A DNA stretch of 64,000 nt from assembly GCA_037893245.1 (NCBI GenBank), contig JBAIAA010000815.1, positions 454,501-518,500 of the forward strand, in the 5' to 3' direction. The notes beneath the pieces are model-generated. The model saw only the letters and a program-made list of their open reading frames with translations, was not told the origin of the DNA and did no database searches. Below, one piece after another: positions 34,191 through 46,132 of this stretch (position 1 is its first letter; the number at the start of each line of letters is the position of its first letter). Source of the DNA: Crossaster papposus. Taxonomy: Eukaryota > Echinodermata > Asteroidea > Velatida > Solasteridae. Made by a program: the position numbers and the translations under genes.

Positions 34191-34568
34191 TTAAAGGTAG
34201 GATACAGTGCACCATTTGCAGATATAGACAATTATTACTATCAAATTATTGAGGAATATCTTACTTATTTGAAAGTAAATAACGATTCAAGGGCTTATCA
34301 AGGCATCTAGCAAAATGATTGCGCTAAATATTTTACAATTAACAAGAAAAGAAAAAGAAAGAAAGTGATCGCGGACAAAACAATAACCACGAGAACAGCT
34401 GCCAGACGTCGGTTGAAGACGAACACCGTTTTTCTTGCTTTTTTCTTGGCATTCATTAGACCTATTGTAAAACATCGGGCAGGTCAGTTAAACGATAGTT
34501 ACTATAAAATACAAATCCACCCATTCCTGATAATTCAAGCAATTACCAATGGTGTAAATTACCTTTAA
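34191..34568 (+). mobile_element. Family A TTAA MITE, copy 6
   Basis: It opens TTAAAGGTAGGATACAG and closes TTACCTTTAA. Its last TTAA is also the first TTAA of copy 7. The GATCGCCGGACG palindrome is largely deleted. Confidence 0.9.
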
Positions 34569-34954
34569 AGGTAGTATACACCATTTGCAGATATCAAACA
34601 AATTTACTACAGAATTATTAATAAATATCTTACATATTTGAATGTAAATAATGATTGTAGGCATCCAGCAAAACGATTGCCCTAGATATCCTGTAATTGT
34701 TTCAACAAATTGAATTGTATAAACCAAAATTCATTATCGCCGGACGGCGATCGCGAAAAAACAAAAACAACATAAGAAAAATGGCCCTATTCCGGTTGAA
34801 AACGAAAGTCGTTTTTCTTGCTTTTCTCAGCAACCATGATTGTAAAACTTCGGACAAGTCAGTTAAACGATATTTACTATGAAATATAACCCCCTAAATC
34901 CACCCATTCATGAAAATTCAAACAATTACAAAATTTTGTGTATACTACCTTTAA
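34565..34954 (+). mobile_element. Family A TTAA MITE, copy 7
   Basis: It opens TTAAAGGTAGTATACACCATT and closes GTATACTACCTTTAA. This is the best-preserved pair of ends in the window. It shares TTAA 34565-34568 with copy 6 and is followed three bases later by the family H element. Confidence 0.92.
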
Positions 34955-34957
34955 AAC

Positions 34958-35390
34958 TTAAAGCTAAAGTATATCTTTTGCAGATATCCAAAAAATACTA
35001 TTTAAAAACTCACTCACTCAAGATATTAATTTGTTATGGCAAGCTGTCATTTTGAAGAAAATAGTTAAAGAATGTCATCTTCAAAGATGCGTCTCAGGGA
35101 CGCATTTTTGGAAATTGCCAAAAGTATAGTTGGTTTGAAATCCGCGAATGGCGCTACTATTGGTGTATTCAACTGAATGAAAACGCGTCCCGCGGGCCCG
35201 AATGCCGATTGTGGTCGCAATTTAAAATTTGACTCGGCAATTTTTGAAATCTTAAAATATTGTTTTCTCGGAATATACACCATTTACAAAGCTAAAACAG
35301 TTATTAAGCACCTGTCTTTAGATTTTAAGCGCGTGTCTGCTGCTTCAAACGATACAAAAGCACTGACAAAAGAGTCTACGATAGCTTTAA
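34958..35390 (+). mobile_element. Family H TTAA MITE, copy 1
   Basis: It opens TTAAAGCTAAAGTATATC and closes GATAGCTTTAA, giving short inverted ends. The interior matches 40440-40650 (TCGGAATATA, ACAAAGCTAAA, TGCTGCTTCAAACGATAC). Its final TTAA is the first TTAA of family B copy 4. Confidence 0.75.
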
Positions 35391-35788
35391 AGGGGTTGTA
35401 TACGTTTGGTTTCTACTCCAAAAATTAATGGCAATAAAAACTTACTTGGTAAGAAGTACAGCAGCTTTGGGAGTATAATGCATTTTTAAAAATCTTTCAC
35501 TTTGAAGTACTGCGGTTATAGTCTAAAGATATCACCTTTTATCCCAAAAAAATTGAGAATCTGAGAAGCGTTAATGCAGTGACGTTTCTCAGATTGTGTA
35601 TTCCAATGCAGATTATTCTTCCTGCGTGGACATAACCGCTCCAGATTTTCGGCAATATCTCAAAATCGCTACCACCTTTTGAAATGAATTTTTTACAGGT
35701 TTAGTTTTATGGTATAAATCTATAACTATATAGGATTGAAACAAACAGTGTGTTCCAATTGCCAAAACGTCGTATACGATCCCTTTAA
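35387..35788 (+). mobile_element. Family B TTAA MITE, copy 4
   Basis: It opens TTAAAGGGGTTGTATACG and closes CGTATACGATCCCTTTAA. It is the fourth member of the end-to-end chain starting at 34191 and shares its left TTAA with the family H element. Confidence 0.9.
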
Positions 35789-36173
35789 TCTGCGTGAAGA
35801 TTCAATGAGAACTCGCCGCTGGGCACATGGACTGAACCAACACAATAAAAAAACGCGCTCATTAGATTTGGTATTTGATTTCGTCGTGCAACTGATACGC
35901 GGACATGGACAGCGCGCCTATGTTAATTGGTATATCGATGCGTGCATAAAATACAGAGAACACAACGAACGCGGGACACAATGTAGCAGATGGGACGTCG
36001 CGGGCGAAAAGACTTTCGATTTATATAATAATGTCGAGACTGTTTTTTAAGCCCAAATCCAAAGTTGTGTATACTAAATTTTAAGTTTTGATCAATCGCA
36101 TAGCTGGCATCGATTCTATACAATTAAAGGACAGATGCACGGTAAATAAACGAAGTACGAAGTACGAAAATAG

Positions 36174-36889
36174 TACGAAGCTGTATTAGCGACATGGTGA
36201 AAAAATGTCATCTCTATCACTTCAGCTAACTCGTACGTACGACTTATCTCGTAAATATGACTTATGAAATGTAATTCGTACGTATACGACTTATATGTTG
36301 TACGCACGACGTATGCATTTTATCTCATATGTACGACTTATATCTCGTTAATACGACTTATATCTCGTACGTACGTTTAACGTACGAACTACATCTCGTA
36401 CGTACGACTTACATCTTATACGTACGACATATATGTCGTACGTGCGACTTAGGAATTCTAAGTCTAAGTCTAAGTCAAGTCATCTCAAGATACGGTCGGC
36501 AATAGCCATTATAAGCGGAATGAGTCGGATGTCGGGAATCCCCAAAAATGTTTTAATCAGAACTGTGTTCTTCGTTGGTATTTAAACAAATTTACATAAC
36601 TCGATAACAAAACATCGCATCAACATAGGTTTTCAGTTTTTAAAACGTAAAGATGCCCTCTTTACAACTACATGAAAACTCAGTTTTTGACCGGGGCCGA
36701 CATCGGACTCATTCCGCTTGATCGTGTCACATATACAAAGTTGGCAGACAAACTTAATTGTGCAGATGTTACCCACCGATTAGTACAACCAGTATAAATC
36801 GTACGCACGACATATAAATCGTACGTTCGAGTTAGCTGCAGTGAAAGATAATAGTTATCTTCACCATGTCCCTTATACAGCTTCGTAAT
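36174..36889. mobile_element. TIR element with internal CGTACG tandem array
   Basis: The arms (36174-36235 and 36826-36889) share TACGAAGCTGTAT, GACATGGTGA and CAGCTAACTCG in inverse order. Between them a degenerate ~20-bp unit, CTCGTACGTACGACTTATAT, repeats about ten times (36228-36455). A second palindromic element (36513-36719) sits inside. Confidence 0.8.
36513..36719. mobile_element. Nested TIR element, AAGCGGAATGAGTC ends
   Basis: AAGCGGAATGAGTCGGATGTC at the left and GACATCGGACTCATTCCGCTT at the right are inverses with one mismatch. Confidence 0.8.
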
Positions 36890-37585
36890 ATGGCCTGTCA
36901 AATGACGATGTCGGTGTGGGTGTTCATGCATGTGTGGATTTTTGTTAACAATTAAAATCAAACGCTGTGATTAATAAAATACGGAAAATATTTAATAAAT
37001 GGCCAACTCCAAACTACAAACATCCCAACAACAAAATATGGTGTCAAATTAATGGGGTCAGAAAGTTCTTATACTTGAGTGGTGTGCCGATGAAGTGGAA
37101 TATAGTTTATAGTTTAAAGGTAGGATGCACCATTGGTAATTGCTTGAATTATCATGAATAAGTAGATTTGGGGGGTTGTATTTTATAGTAAATACCGTTT
37201 AACTGATCTGTCCGAATTTTTTTTTTTTTTTTTTTTTTTTTTATAGGTTTGACATAGTAGTAGTAGTACATGTGTACATTTATTTTAATGCTGCCATTAA
37301 CACAGAATGGAAGAAAACAGAATTCACTTTAACGAAGAATAAACAATTAAATGATCTAATTATAATTATATACAGAAGTATTAAATTATGACCAAATTAT
37401 TGACAACATTTAGGTATAAGGTGAAGCGAATTGCTTTTGTACCCTAACCTATTGACAGACAATCTATACGGTCAATACACAGGACAAAGGACATTATACG
37501 TAAACAAACAATATAACGAAACACACACTGGAAAACACAAGCTGGTGAGAGACAAAACCACAACAATTAAGTTCATAAGTTATAA

Positions 37586-37858
37586 CTAATTATATGAATG
37601 TGAATCAAGAAGATAGAATTTCAGCTTTTTAACAAATATAGAGAGAGAGTTTGATGATTTTAGGGACTCGTCTAAGCTATTCCAATATAAAGTGCCACGC
37701 TGAAAAACACTATTTGTACACAACTCTGTTCGGCTAAACTGGACATAAAAATTGTTCTTGGCAGTACTTTGGGTATTATACAAATGAATGTCAGAGGTTA
37801 ACATGAAGAATGAATTAAAACAACGGGGTAATACATTGGTTTTAAATTTATACATCAA
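37586..37858 (-). pseudogene. LINE ORF2 C-terminal tail
   Basis: This 90-residue frame ends the same LINE. It has the usual tail pattern of CR1/Jockey-type proteins: an H..YNTQS block, an F..GTLYWNSL block and a terminal F.KKLK helix, then a stop. It is separated from the RT blocks by stops and by the poly(C) run. Confidence 0.8.
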
Positions 37859-38381
37859 TTTGCCTAAATTAAAATAGTACAGGTCATTAAACTGTAAAAG
37901 ACTCAGGTTTGTAAATAAAGGAAGGGAATGATTACGATAGCCAGCTTTTGATACTATTCGGACTGCTCGTTTCTGTAAAGTAAACAGTTTGTTGTATTTA
38001 GATGAAGAACCCCCCCCCCCCCCAAGTCAAGATTGAATAATTTAAATATGGCAAAACAAAAGAATTATACAGAGTTAACAAGATTCTACTGGGCAGGTAA
38101 TATTTTAGACGGTTCATTATGCCAACATTTTTATATATTTTTGTCGCTATGTCATAAATATGGTTTCTCCAGGTGAGATGCTAGTCGTTGTTACTTGGTT
38201 TAGCCTTGATTCATTTAAAATGAGAGGAACAGATTGAGAATATTTATACTGATGGGCACAGAAAATCATATAGTTAGATTTCAATAAGTTGAGACATAAT
38301 TTGTTTGCTAAGAGCCAAGTGATAATTGTTTTAAGTTCAACATTGAGGTTTATAACAGCAGTGTCAACATTTTGGTGAGTA

Positions 38382-39075
38382 TTATAGTAAACTTGTGTCA
38401 TCAGCAAATAAGCAACATGTACATGTAATAACGTCGGAGGTGTTACAAATATCATTTATATAAAGAATAAAAAATAGAGGACCTAACACAGAACCTTGTG
38501 GTACTCCACAGACAATATCACGATCAATTGAGTTTACAGAATTATAAGACACATACTGCTTTCTATTAGTCAGATAACTTTTAAATAGGTCCAAGGCAAT
38601 CCCACGCACCCCGTAATGTTCCATCTTACTAATTAATATATCATGATTGACCGTGTCATAAGTCAAGGAATATGCCAACTGAGAATTTATTATGATCGAT
38701 CGCATTACATATTTTACTGAGAACATATGATGTTGATAATTCAGTTGACCGGTTTTGTCTGAAGCCAAATTGTGCCTACGAAAAAATATCATTCTTATTA
38801 ATAAAAGATATTAACCTAAATGTATATGAGCCTTTCAAATAACTTTGAGAATGTCGACAGAACAGTCTATAATTAGTAATATCATTTATACAACCTTTTT
38901 TGTAGATTGGTATAACTTGGGCTATTTTTAAGCCATCGGGAAATACTCCTGCTGTTAAACATTTATTAATAGCTAAAGGTTTTGCTAACGAATACCTTGC
39001 CTGTTTTATTACAAAAGAATTCAAACCGTCGAAAGTAGGGGCCTTGCCAGAAGGAATTTTTTTAATATTGTCCAC
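38382..39075 (-). pseudogene. LINE reverse transcriptase, broken
   Basis: Two overlapping frames (38776-39075 and 38382-38792) hold the RT domain of the LINE. The first has IPSGKAPTFDGLNSFVIKQ and a YKKG...NYR block. The second has the D..NHDILISKMEHYGVRGIA region, SYLTNRKQYVSYN, GVPQGSVLGPLFFILYINDI and the catalytic FADD box. A frameshift and lost residues separate the blocks, and the N-terminal part of RT plus any endonuclease are missing. The protein would copy the element's RNA at a nicked target; this copy cannot. Confidence 0.9.
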
Positions 39076-39383
39076 AATCTCCTCTTGGGTTTTACAGTCA
39101 TTGATGCCGAGAAAAGCACGAAAAACAGCGTTTTATTTTCAACCAGCGTCGAGCAGTAATTCTTATGTTAGTTTTGTTTTTCGCGATCGCCGTCCGGTCC
39201 GGCGATCGCGAATTTTTCTTTAAAACAAATAAATAATAATATTCGGAAAAATTACAAGATATCTAGCATAATCATTTCGCTCGATGCCTAGAATCATTAT
39301 TTACTTTCAAATGAGTAAGCTATTTCTTAATAATTTGGTAGTAAATATTTTCGATATCTGCAAATGGTGTATCATACGTTTAA

Positions 39384-40245
39384 GATTGGAACTAATTGTT
39401 TTGGTAGTCATTTTTGCACCCTGATTTAACATGCAAAATATGAGTGTCAGGGTGAGTTTTTGTGTTCAATGCAGAGAGAAAGATTCAACATATATTTGTT
39501 ACTGGAAAAGCAATACCTGTTTAAGCTCATCCAATTCAGATGTTGTGGTATTTTATTGAGTTATTTAATCGTCACTCCGTAAGTTGATTCCAAACGCTTT
39601 ATTGATTTATATTTTGTATAGCCTATATCATGTTTCACATATTATTTTCACCCAACCTTTAAGGGAAGGTCGGCATATCAAAGATAAAATAATATAGAAA
39701 GTAATGAGCATGTTAAAAAATGTGACCCTCTCCCATGAAAACGGTGTAAAGTCGCGCTATGCTATATCGAGTTATGATTGAAAATAGCCGATTTGACAGT
39801 GGGGAATCGTTTTGGGGGTTTTGGCATGATACAATTCCAACATATGTTTTCTTTCGAACTACTAAGTATTTTTTTTTAAAGATTAGCAGAAAAAATATAA
39901 ATTTGATTTTACTGAGAAATAAAATGTAGCGAAATTAATTCTTAATTAATCTTAATTTGATGTGTGTAATGACCGCTGGTTTTGCTCAATATTATATATT
40001 TGTACACAAGGTATAAACGTGTGTACTTGTAAATGTGCATTAGCTATTATCATAACAATGAACATTATTTGTCAATGATAAAACTACCTTCTTTTCGAAA
40101 TATTACTAATTGGCATTATGACAATTCCTTTTGCATGGCAAATGCGGAACCTCGGTGTTTCCAAGGTGAAACAATAATGCATTGACAGTAACAATAACTG
40201 CATAGAAAGTCAAATGCGCCCAACGATGAAATTACAGTGCCGTCA
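39384..40245. other. No gene seen
   Basis: AT-rich, no recognised repeat. Confidence 0.5.
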
Positions 40246-40665
40246 AGGTTTAGTCAACAAAGAAATTGCACGTGAGGAAAATAATATTCGACATATAAAA
40301 GAATTTCAACAACTCATCAACATTAGTAAAAAAAATCTAAAGAAATTGCCAAATGTGAAAAAGCACATGGTGGGCATTCACGACGATAAGTGTTCGACCG
40401 ACGCGCGGCGCACGCGTGGGCGCTTCTATTGGTTAGCAATCCGCAAGCTGAGAACGCGCCCTGAACGCAGATTATTGTCACAATTCAACATTTTGAATTG
40501 AAATCGACGTCTCAGAATATTGTTTGTTTCGGAATATGCAACATTCACAGAGCTAAATCTTTACAAATGTCTTTATTGTCAAATACCTTTCTTTTTAATT
40601 TGAGCACTTTTGCTGCTTCAAAAGATACAAATACACAACTAAAAAATGATATATTATTCCTTTAA
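40246..40665 (+). mobile_element. Family H TTAA MITE, copy 2 (left end unclear)
   Basis: The right two thirds align by eye with 35100-35390. The element ends ATTATTCCTTTAA and shares this TTAA with family A copy 9. An open frame here (40214-40501, lysine/arginine-rich) falls within the repeat and is not counted as a gene. Confidence 0.6.
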
Positions 40666-40856
40666 AGGTAGGATACACCATTGGTAATTGTTTGAATTAT
40701 CAGGAATGGGTGGATTTGGAAGGTTGTATTTTATAGTAAATATCTTTTAAATGACCTCTCAGAAGTTTTATGATCATGGATGCCGAGAAAAGCAAAACAA
40801 GTGGCGTTCGTTTTTAACCGGCGTCGGGCAGTGGTTCTTATGTTGTTCGCAATCGC
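40662..40856 (-). mobile_element. Family A TTAA MITE, copy 9 (truncated)
   Basis: A reversed copy opening TTAAAGGTAGGATACACCATT. It breaks off just before the GATCGCCGGACG palindrome, where an unrelated AACGTTGGGTA/TACCCAACATT hairpin begins. Confidence 0.85.
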
Positions 40857-40950
40857 TCAACGTTGGGTAAACTGTACCCAACATTGGTCAAATTGGAAAA
40901 ATTTACACATTTTTGGTAAAAGTTTTAACCAACCGTTTTACTCAAACAAA

Positions 40951-41337
40951 TTATAAAGTTATGATGCACCATTGATAATTGTTTAAATTATCAGGATAGG
41001 AATGGGTGGATTTAGGGGGCTGTATTTTATAGTAAAATCGTTTAACTGACCTGTCCGAAGTTTTACAATCATGGATGCTGAGAAAAGCAAAGAAAAACGG
41101 CGTTCGTTTTCAACCGGCGTTCTTATGTTGTTCTTGTTCTTTCCGCGATCGCCGTCTGGCGATCTTGAATAAAAAACAATATTCAATTTTTTTGGAACAC
41201 TTACAGGATAATTAACGAAATCATTTTGCTGGATGCCTATAATCATGATTTACTTTTAAATAAGTAAGACATTTCTTAATAATTCCGTAGTAAAGATTTT
41301 CGATATCTGCAAAATTAACGGTGTATCATACCTTTAA
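40951..41337 (-). mobile_element. Family A TTAA MITE, copy 10
   Basis: A reversed, nearly full copy that closes GTATCATACCTTTAA. The interior includes GATCGCCGTCTGGCGATC. It lies 94 bases from copy 9 in the same orientation. Confidence 0.88.
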
Positions 41338-41796
41338 TACATGTTACATACTGGTACACGTATAACAACTTGTCGACGTGTTCTTTATGGTATATAACAT
41401 AACATGTCCATGTTTTGTGAACGTATATGACGCACGAATTATCACCGCCTGAATGTGCCCCATGAATCACACATTAAATACGCGCTACAAATAATTGCAA
41501 TGGAATGATCCATATAACGCGAGCGCTGCTGAAGGCGCCTTTCAAATTCAATTTATAGAACAACATCATCCCATGCGCACTGACCAACAATCAAATACAA
41601 ACCCGCCTGGTCCGTAACATCAAAGAAGCGAATCTAATCAATGTCCTCGGTCCAACTAATTTTTGCCGTAGAATATTTCTATTTCGGGAGATTCTGTCTC
41701 ATTTCTTTGCTCCCGTAGGCCGGGTGCATATGTAATTTGTTTTCCCTAGGATGGTTCGGGGTAATAGAATAGGCGGCTCTAAACCCCTCGCCTCAT

Positions 41797-42075
41797 GATT
41801 ATTCAGTAGTTTTAACAATGACGCTAATTGTTATTGTTCAGTCAACTATAGTTACACGTAGGCCATGGTACAATTAAAAAAACGGCTTCTGTCGACCTCT
41901 CACATTAGCTTAGTGGATAATGGTTTATGTTGTAGATCGTATACGACTGAGGTGAGTCTCTGCTCATTTTTAATTGACTATTTTTGACTAAGTTTATTGT
42001 CGGAGTGAGTTTAATTTAGGTGAAAGTAAGGATATGAGAACTAAAGTGTCTTCCAACCAGTATGGTGTGGATACG
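41797..42075. mobile_element. TIR element carrying a tRNA-like core, copy 2 (degenerate)
   Basis: It shares GATTATTCAGTAGTTTTAACA with copy 1, then ATTAGCTTAGTGGATAATGG in the A-box position and the downstream GAAAGTAAGGATATGAGAAC region. The right arm is not recognisable. Confidence 0.55.
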
Positions 42076-42124
42076 CCCAGTTAAGATAATTGCCCTTAAC
42101 GATACCAGGTAAACAAATTACGAA

Positions 42125-42506
42125 ATGATCGTATACGTTTGGTAATTACTTTTTAAAAAATGGCAATAATGGTAAGAAGTACAGCAGCTTTGGATAGTAT
42201 AATGCATTTTTAGAAACTTTTCACTTCGAAGTACTGCGGTTATGGAAAAAGATATCACTTTTTATCCCCCAAAATTTGAATCTGAGAAGCGTTACTGTAG
42301 TGACGTTTCTCAGATATTGTGTATTTCAATGCAGATTATTCTTCCTGTGTGGACATAACCGCTCCAGATTTTCGGCAATATCTCAAAATCGCTACCACCT
42401 TTTGAAATGAAATTTTTACAGGTTAGTTTTATGGTATATGTCTATAACTAGATAGGATTGAAACAAACAATGGGTTTCAATTACCAAACGTATACGATCC
42501 CTTTAA
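42125..42506 (+). mobile_element. Family B TTAA MITE, copy 5
   Basis: The left end has lost its TTAA (starts ATGATCGTATACGTTTGG). The right end CGTATACGATCCCTTTAA is intact. Confidence 0.9.
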
Positions 42507-42952
42507 CCAGTATAGGGGGATTCAAATAGTTTGTTTTTACCTGAACCTTACACTGGAAGATATACAAAATATTTGTACAGATTCCTGCTCGGTAAGCCTT
42601 GTATTATCAGAATCTTGATGATGACCGCTTTAAAAGTTTAAACATTTTGAGACATTCGATACATTTTGCTTCATTACTTAGCCATGGAAATCAGGTAATG
42701 TGCACACAATATTTGGTGGCGCTGTTCAGAATATTCATCAACATTTTATAAATTATTAATTTTATGACGAAGAAAAGTTTGAAAGCAACCATTTAATAGT
42801 GAAATATAACTGTTTTTCAATGAACGAAAATATTTTGTTTCAAAAACATTACAGTTTAACCAACAAACCGAATTCTTTCTCATGGTTAAGATTTTATATT
42901 TTAGAAAAGCCCAGGCAGGGCAACCTCGAATAGACTAGAACCGTTTGACAAA

Positions 42953-43200
42953 CTATAGGGGTTTGGAAACCTTTGCTTCGTCTTCGATTTCGACTTCGCC
43001 TCCAAATTCTGAATCACTGAGAAGCAAATCGGAAATAGAAGCAAACGGAAATATTCAAACTGTTGGGTTCATATCAACGGATTGAATGTTTCTGAAGCAC
43101 TAACAGGCACCACAATGTGGCTGGAGTTCCCGAATTGGGAGCTTAAAATCGACCTAAGCCACTGATGAAACGAAGCCATGAATTCGAAAAGGCCCTATAG
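42953..43200. mobile_element. TIR element with CTATAGGG ends
   Basis: The ends CTATAGGGGTTTGGAAACCT and TCGAAAAGGCCCTATAG are inverses over the outer eight bases and more loosely inward (GCTTCGT / ACGAAGC). It is 248 bp, with no second copy in the window. Confidence 0.65.
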
Positions 43201-45284
43201 ATGATCATGTACATGTACATGGATCCATGTACTAAACATGTATAAACACATGGCAAGCAACATGTTCATCGTACGCGTAGCAGGCGACACTTATATTTGT
43301 GAATAAAACTAATTGTTTGAACACCATTAAATGTTGTTAAGATAAACTAATGCAAACATTTTTAACAATATTTTAAGATCTTGTAGTAAAAGGCTATATT
43401 TTCAGCAGTTTTGTTTGTAAGGAGGCCTGTAAATGAGAGGGTGAACAAAAGTCGCGTTTGGCCTAGCTGTCTTGTTCAAAACTCCACGACTATGCACAAC
43501 TGTTACAAGACTACTCTCTTACGGCCTAAATGTTAATGTCTGCTGGTCTAACTATATATTATCGGTTTATTATACACAATAAACCAGAGGGAATTGTGTT
43601 ATTGTCAGTAAAATCTCTAGTCGGAGAAGTGTCTGTTTTTGTGTGCGAGTACTAGTATAAACCCTGAAATGTCTTGTTCTGAATCCAGCGTATTCTAACA
43701 ATGTATTTATTTGTGTACTGTATGGTTACAATGATACAAACCACTTTGACTGCTAATGCCCAGCTATATATGAGATCATTTGAGATCAACCGAGTGAATC
43801 TTTAAATCACTTTGGGCAACATTGACTAACAAGTTTAACCTTGTTTATACCAAAACAAATACGCGTACGTTGATAATGGCAAAAACCAATAAGACTTTTG
43901 AATACAAAAGTATTGTTGCTTACAGTATTTATGTCAACGTCAAAATGCTTTCTTACGGATAATTTGGCGGCTTTCCTGGAACTTGTTCAAGTCTCCCACG
44001 TTTGACAACCCTTCACCTACGTTTTAGCCAAATTTACGGACACTTGGTTTTTCCCCGTGCGGCTTCGGTTAGTGTTATAGGGTTAGGGTTAGGGTTAGGG
44101 TTAGGGTAGCCCGACTAGTGTGACTATAGGGTTAGGGTTGTCACTTTGGTTGCTTTTTTTTCAAGTGCTTACCGTTCGTAGTCGGCAACCCTATAGAACA
44201 TTGTTCTTGGGTGTTTTTTCCCTCTCAATTCATGGCTTGTCTCCCAATCAAGTCAGGCCTGTTATTCTATTAGGAATTAATTTTTATGGAGGTAGAGTAG
44301 AAAGCGTCCTTCTTACAATGGCCCTTAAAGATGATTGGTTGCAGACGTGACTGATGAATGGAAGCTGGGGACGAGGTTGTTCTAGTGGACCTTGAGATGA
44401 CAATGAAGATGACTCGCTCTTTCTTTCCATCCAGGGAAGTACAGTCCACCATCTGGTGTATTTACGTACTGCGGCAAAGATGGCCATGTTGACTGTGATA
44501 ACAGTGTTCTTTCGTTTTAGACGATTTCATACGACATGGTAGACGATGTACGTCTCTTATCCAATCAAAAGCCGTGCAAAACAATACGGCCCTCCCACCG
44601 GGGACTATAGCTAAGACGCTCATTTAGTTGTGGAATTTGCCATCTTTGTTCAATTTCTATGCCTATTTGTATCGTTCGTGCCCGCGAGTCAGCGGGGAAT
44701 TTTAGTAGCCTGGACAAATGCGTAGACATTTTCATTCATTTGGGTTTGATGAAAGCCGCTGGAGGGGGGGGGAGGCTTTATCAAACTTTATTGCCTAATG
44801 ACTGCAACATCTATAGTTGACAAAATTGCTAATTTTGGGTGCGACTCCTAGTGAATAACAAATAACCACTCAACTTGCTTTCAAGCTCGACGGTGGGAGC
44901 AAAGGCTTACTATTCCTCGTCTCTTTATTGTTGTAATGTAATTGAGCCAACTCCAACCGCTCATTTTGATGTGGTAGGGCTACCTAAATTATTATGAGCG
45001 AACACTAATGTCCTTTTAATCATTTTTCAACAAAGCTCCCTGCCTCAATACCGAGAGCTTAATCGTCATTTTGGTTGACTGATTGATACTACAATATTCA
45101 CAACTTGGAACACAAACGAAGCGGAAATGTAACGATTCCATTAGTGGCTTTTAGCTGGATTGAACTAGGAACAAATACAGTTAATGTTTCATTTAGTTAC
45201 TATGGGGATTTCGGTAATGATCGCCACGTAAAATGTTTTCAATAAATCTTACAATTGTACCTGCATACGAATAGTACAAAGACC
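43201..45284. other. No gene seen apart from the TTAGGG tract
   Basis: Mostly single-copy-looking AT-rich sequence, with the telomere-type repeat at 44077-44138 and a short G run near 44765. Confidence 0.5.
44077..44107 (+). repeat. Interstitial TTAGGG telomere-type repeat
   Basis: Five tandem TTAGGG-type units, plus a shorter TAGGGTTAGGG at 44125-44138 a few bases on. This is the common metazoan telomere motif in an internal position. Confidence 0.92.
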
Positions 45285-46106
45285 GCAATTACTGTGTAAG
45301 AGCCTGCCGATTCTTCGATTGCAAGACTGGAGCAATGCATCTCTGAGATCCGATGCTGGATGAAAAACAACTTTCTAAAACTGAATGAGGAAAAAACGGA
45401 GTTTCTCTTGTTTGGATCACGCCAACAATTAAAAAAGGTGCCTGTGCCATTTATGACAATCGGTGATGCACAGATAGCCCCATCGTTGCAGGCCTGGAAC
45501 TTGGGGGTTATATTTGATTCCGCAATGACATTTAAATCTCACGTTGCTAACACTGTCCGTTTGGCATCATTCCAAATTAGAAACATTGGTCGTATTCGCA
45601 AGTATTTGAATAGAAGTGCTACCGAGCACATTATCCATGCATTTGTGACTTCACGACTAGACAACGGCAATTCACTACTCTACGGACTCCCTCAGAATCA
45701 AATATACCGTCTTCAACGTCTTCAGAATACTGCTGCCCGCATCATCACCTTATCTAGGAGGAACTGTCACATAACCCCCATTTTGAAGGAACTACACTGG
45801 CTTCCTGTCTCCCAAAGGATTGTTTTCAAACTCATGCTCCTGGTCCACAAAGCTCTAAACAACAAGACTCCCTACTACATTAAGGAACTACTACATGAAT
45901 ATTCTCCAGCAAGAACTCTTAGATCAAGTAACCAGCAACTTCTCAAGGAACCAATTGCTAAACGAACATGGGGCGCCAAATCTTTTTCTGTTGCAGCTCC
46001 TCGACTTTGGAATTCATTGCCACTTGAACTAAGATCATGCCATTGTACAACTAGGTTCAAATCGCTTCTTAAGACTTACTTGATGTCACAAATTTTCAAG
46101 GATTAA
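45285..46106 (+). pseudogene. LINE ORF2 C-terminal part (RT thumb and tail)
   Basis: The frame is open upstream of the ATG at 45360 (ADSSIARLEQCISEIRCWM) and continues for 248 residues without a stop. Recognisable blocks are WMKNNFLKLNEEKTEFLLFG, the LGVIFDS..F..H motif after the palm, RLQRLQNTAARIIT, LHWLPVSQRI..K and a PRLWNSLP tail. The RT fingers, the catalytic palm and any endonuclease are absent, so this is a dead fragment even though its reading frame is clean, which suggests a fairly young insertion. Confidence 0.92.
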
Positions 46107-46132
46107 TTTACTTACTTACTTACTTTACTTGT
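46107..46132 (+). repeat. (TTAC)n microsatellite in LINE 3' region
   Basis: About five TTAC units between the LINE stop codon and its conserved 3' tail. Confidence 0.85.

Larger units (their letters stand above)
37217..39088 (-). mobile_element. 5'-truncated CR1/Jockey-like LINE inserted in family A copy 8
   Basis: A 26-base poly(T) at 37217-37242 marks the poly(A) tail of a minus-strand retroposon. Coding remnants of a reverse transcriptase lie upstream on that strand, and the copy is cut off within the RT domain at 39088. A poly(C) run at about 38009-38023 interrupts the C-terminal region. It entered family A copy 8, so it is younger than that MITE. Confidence 0.92.
37114..39383 (-). mobile_element. 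Family A TTAA MITE, copy 8, split by a LINE
   Basis: The two halves of one reversed family A copy lie at 37114-37216 (TTAAAGGTAGGATGCACCATT onwards) and 39089-39383 (from GTTTTACAGTCATTGATGCC to CATACGTTTAA). The family consensus is continuous across the LINE at 37217-39088. Confidence 0.9.

Noticed and set aside
40214..40501. Basic 95-codon open frame
   Set aside because: Part of it aligns with another family H MITE copy at 35100-35390 where the frame is not kept.
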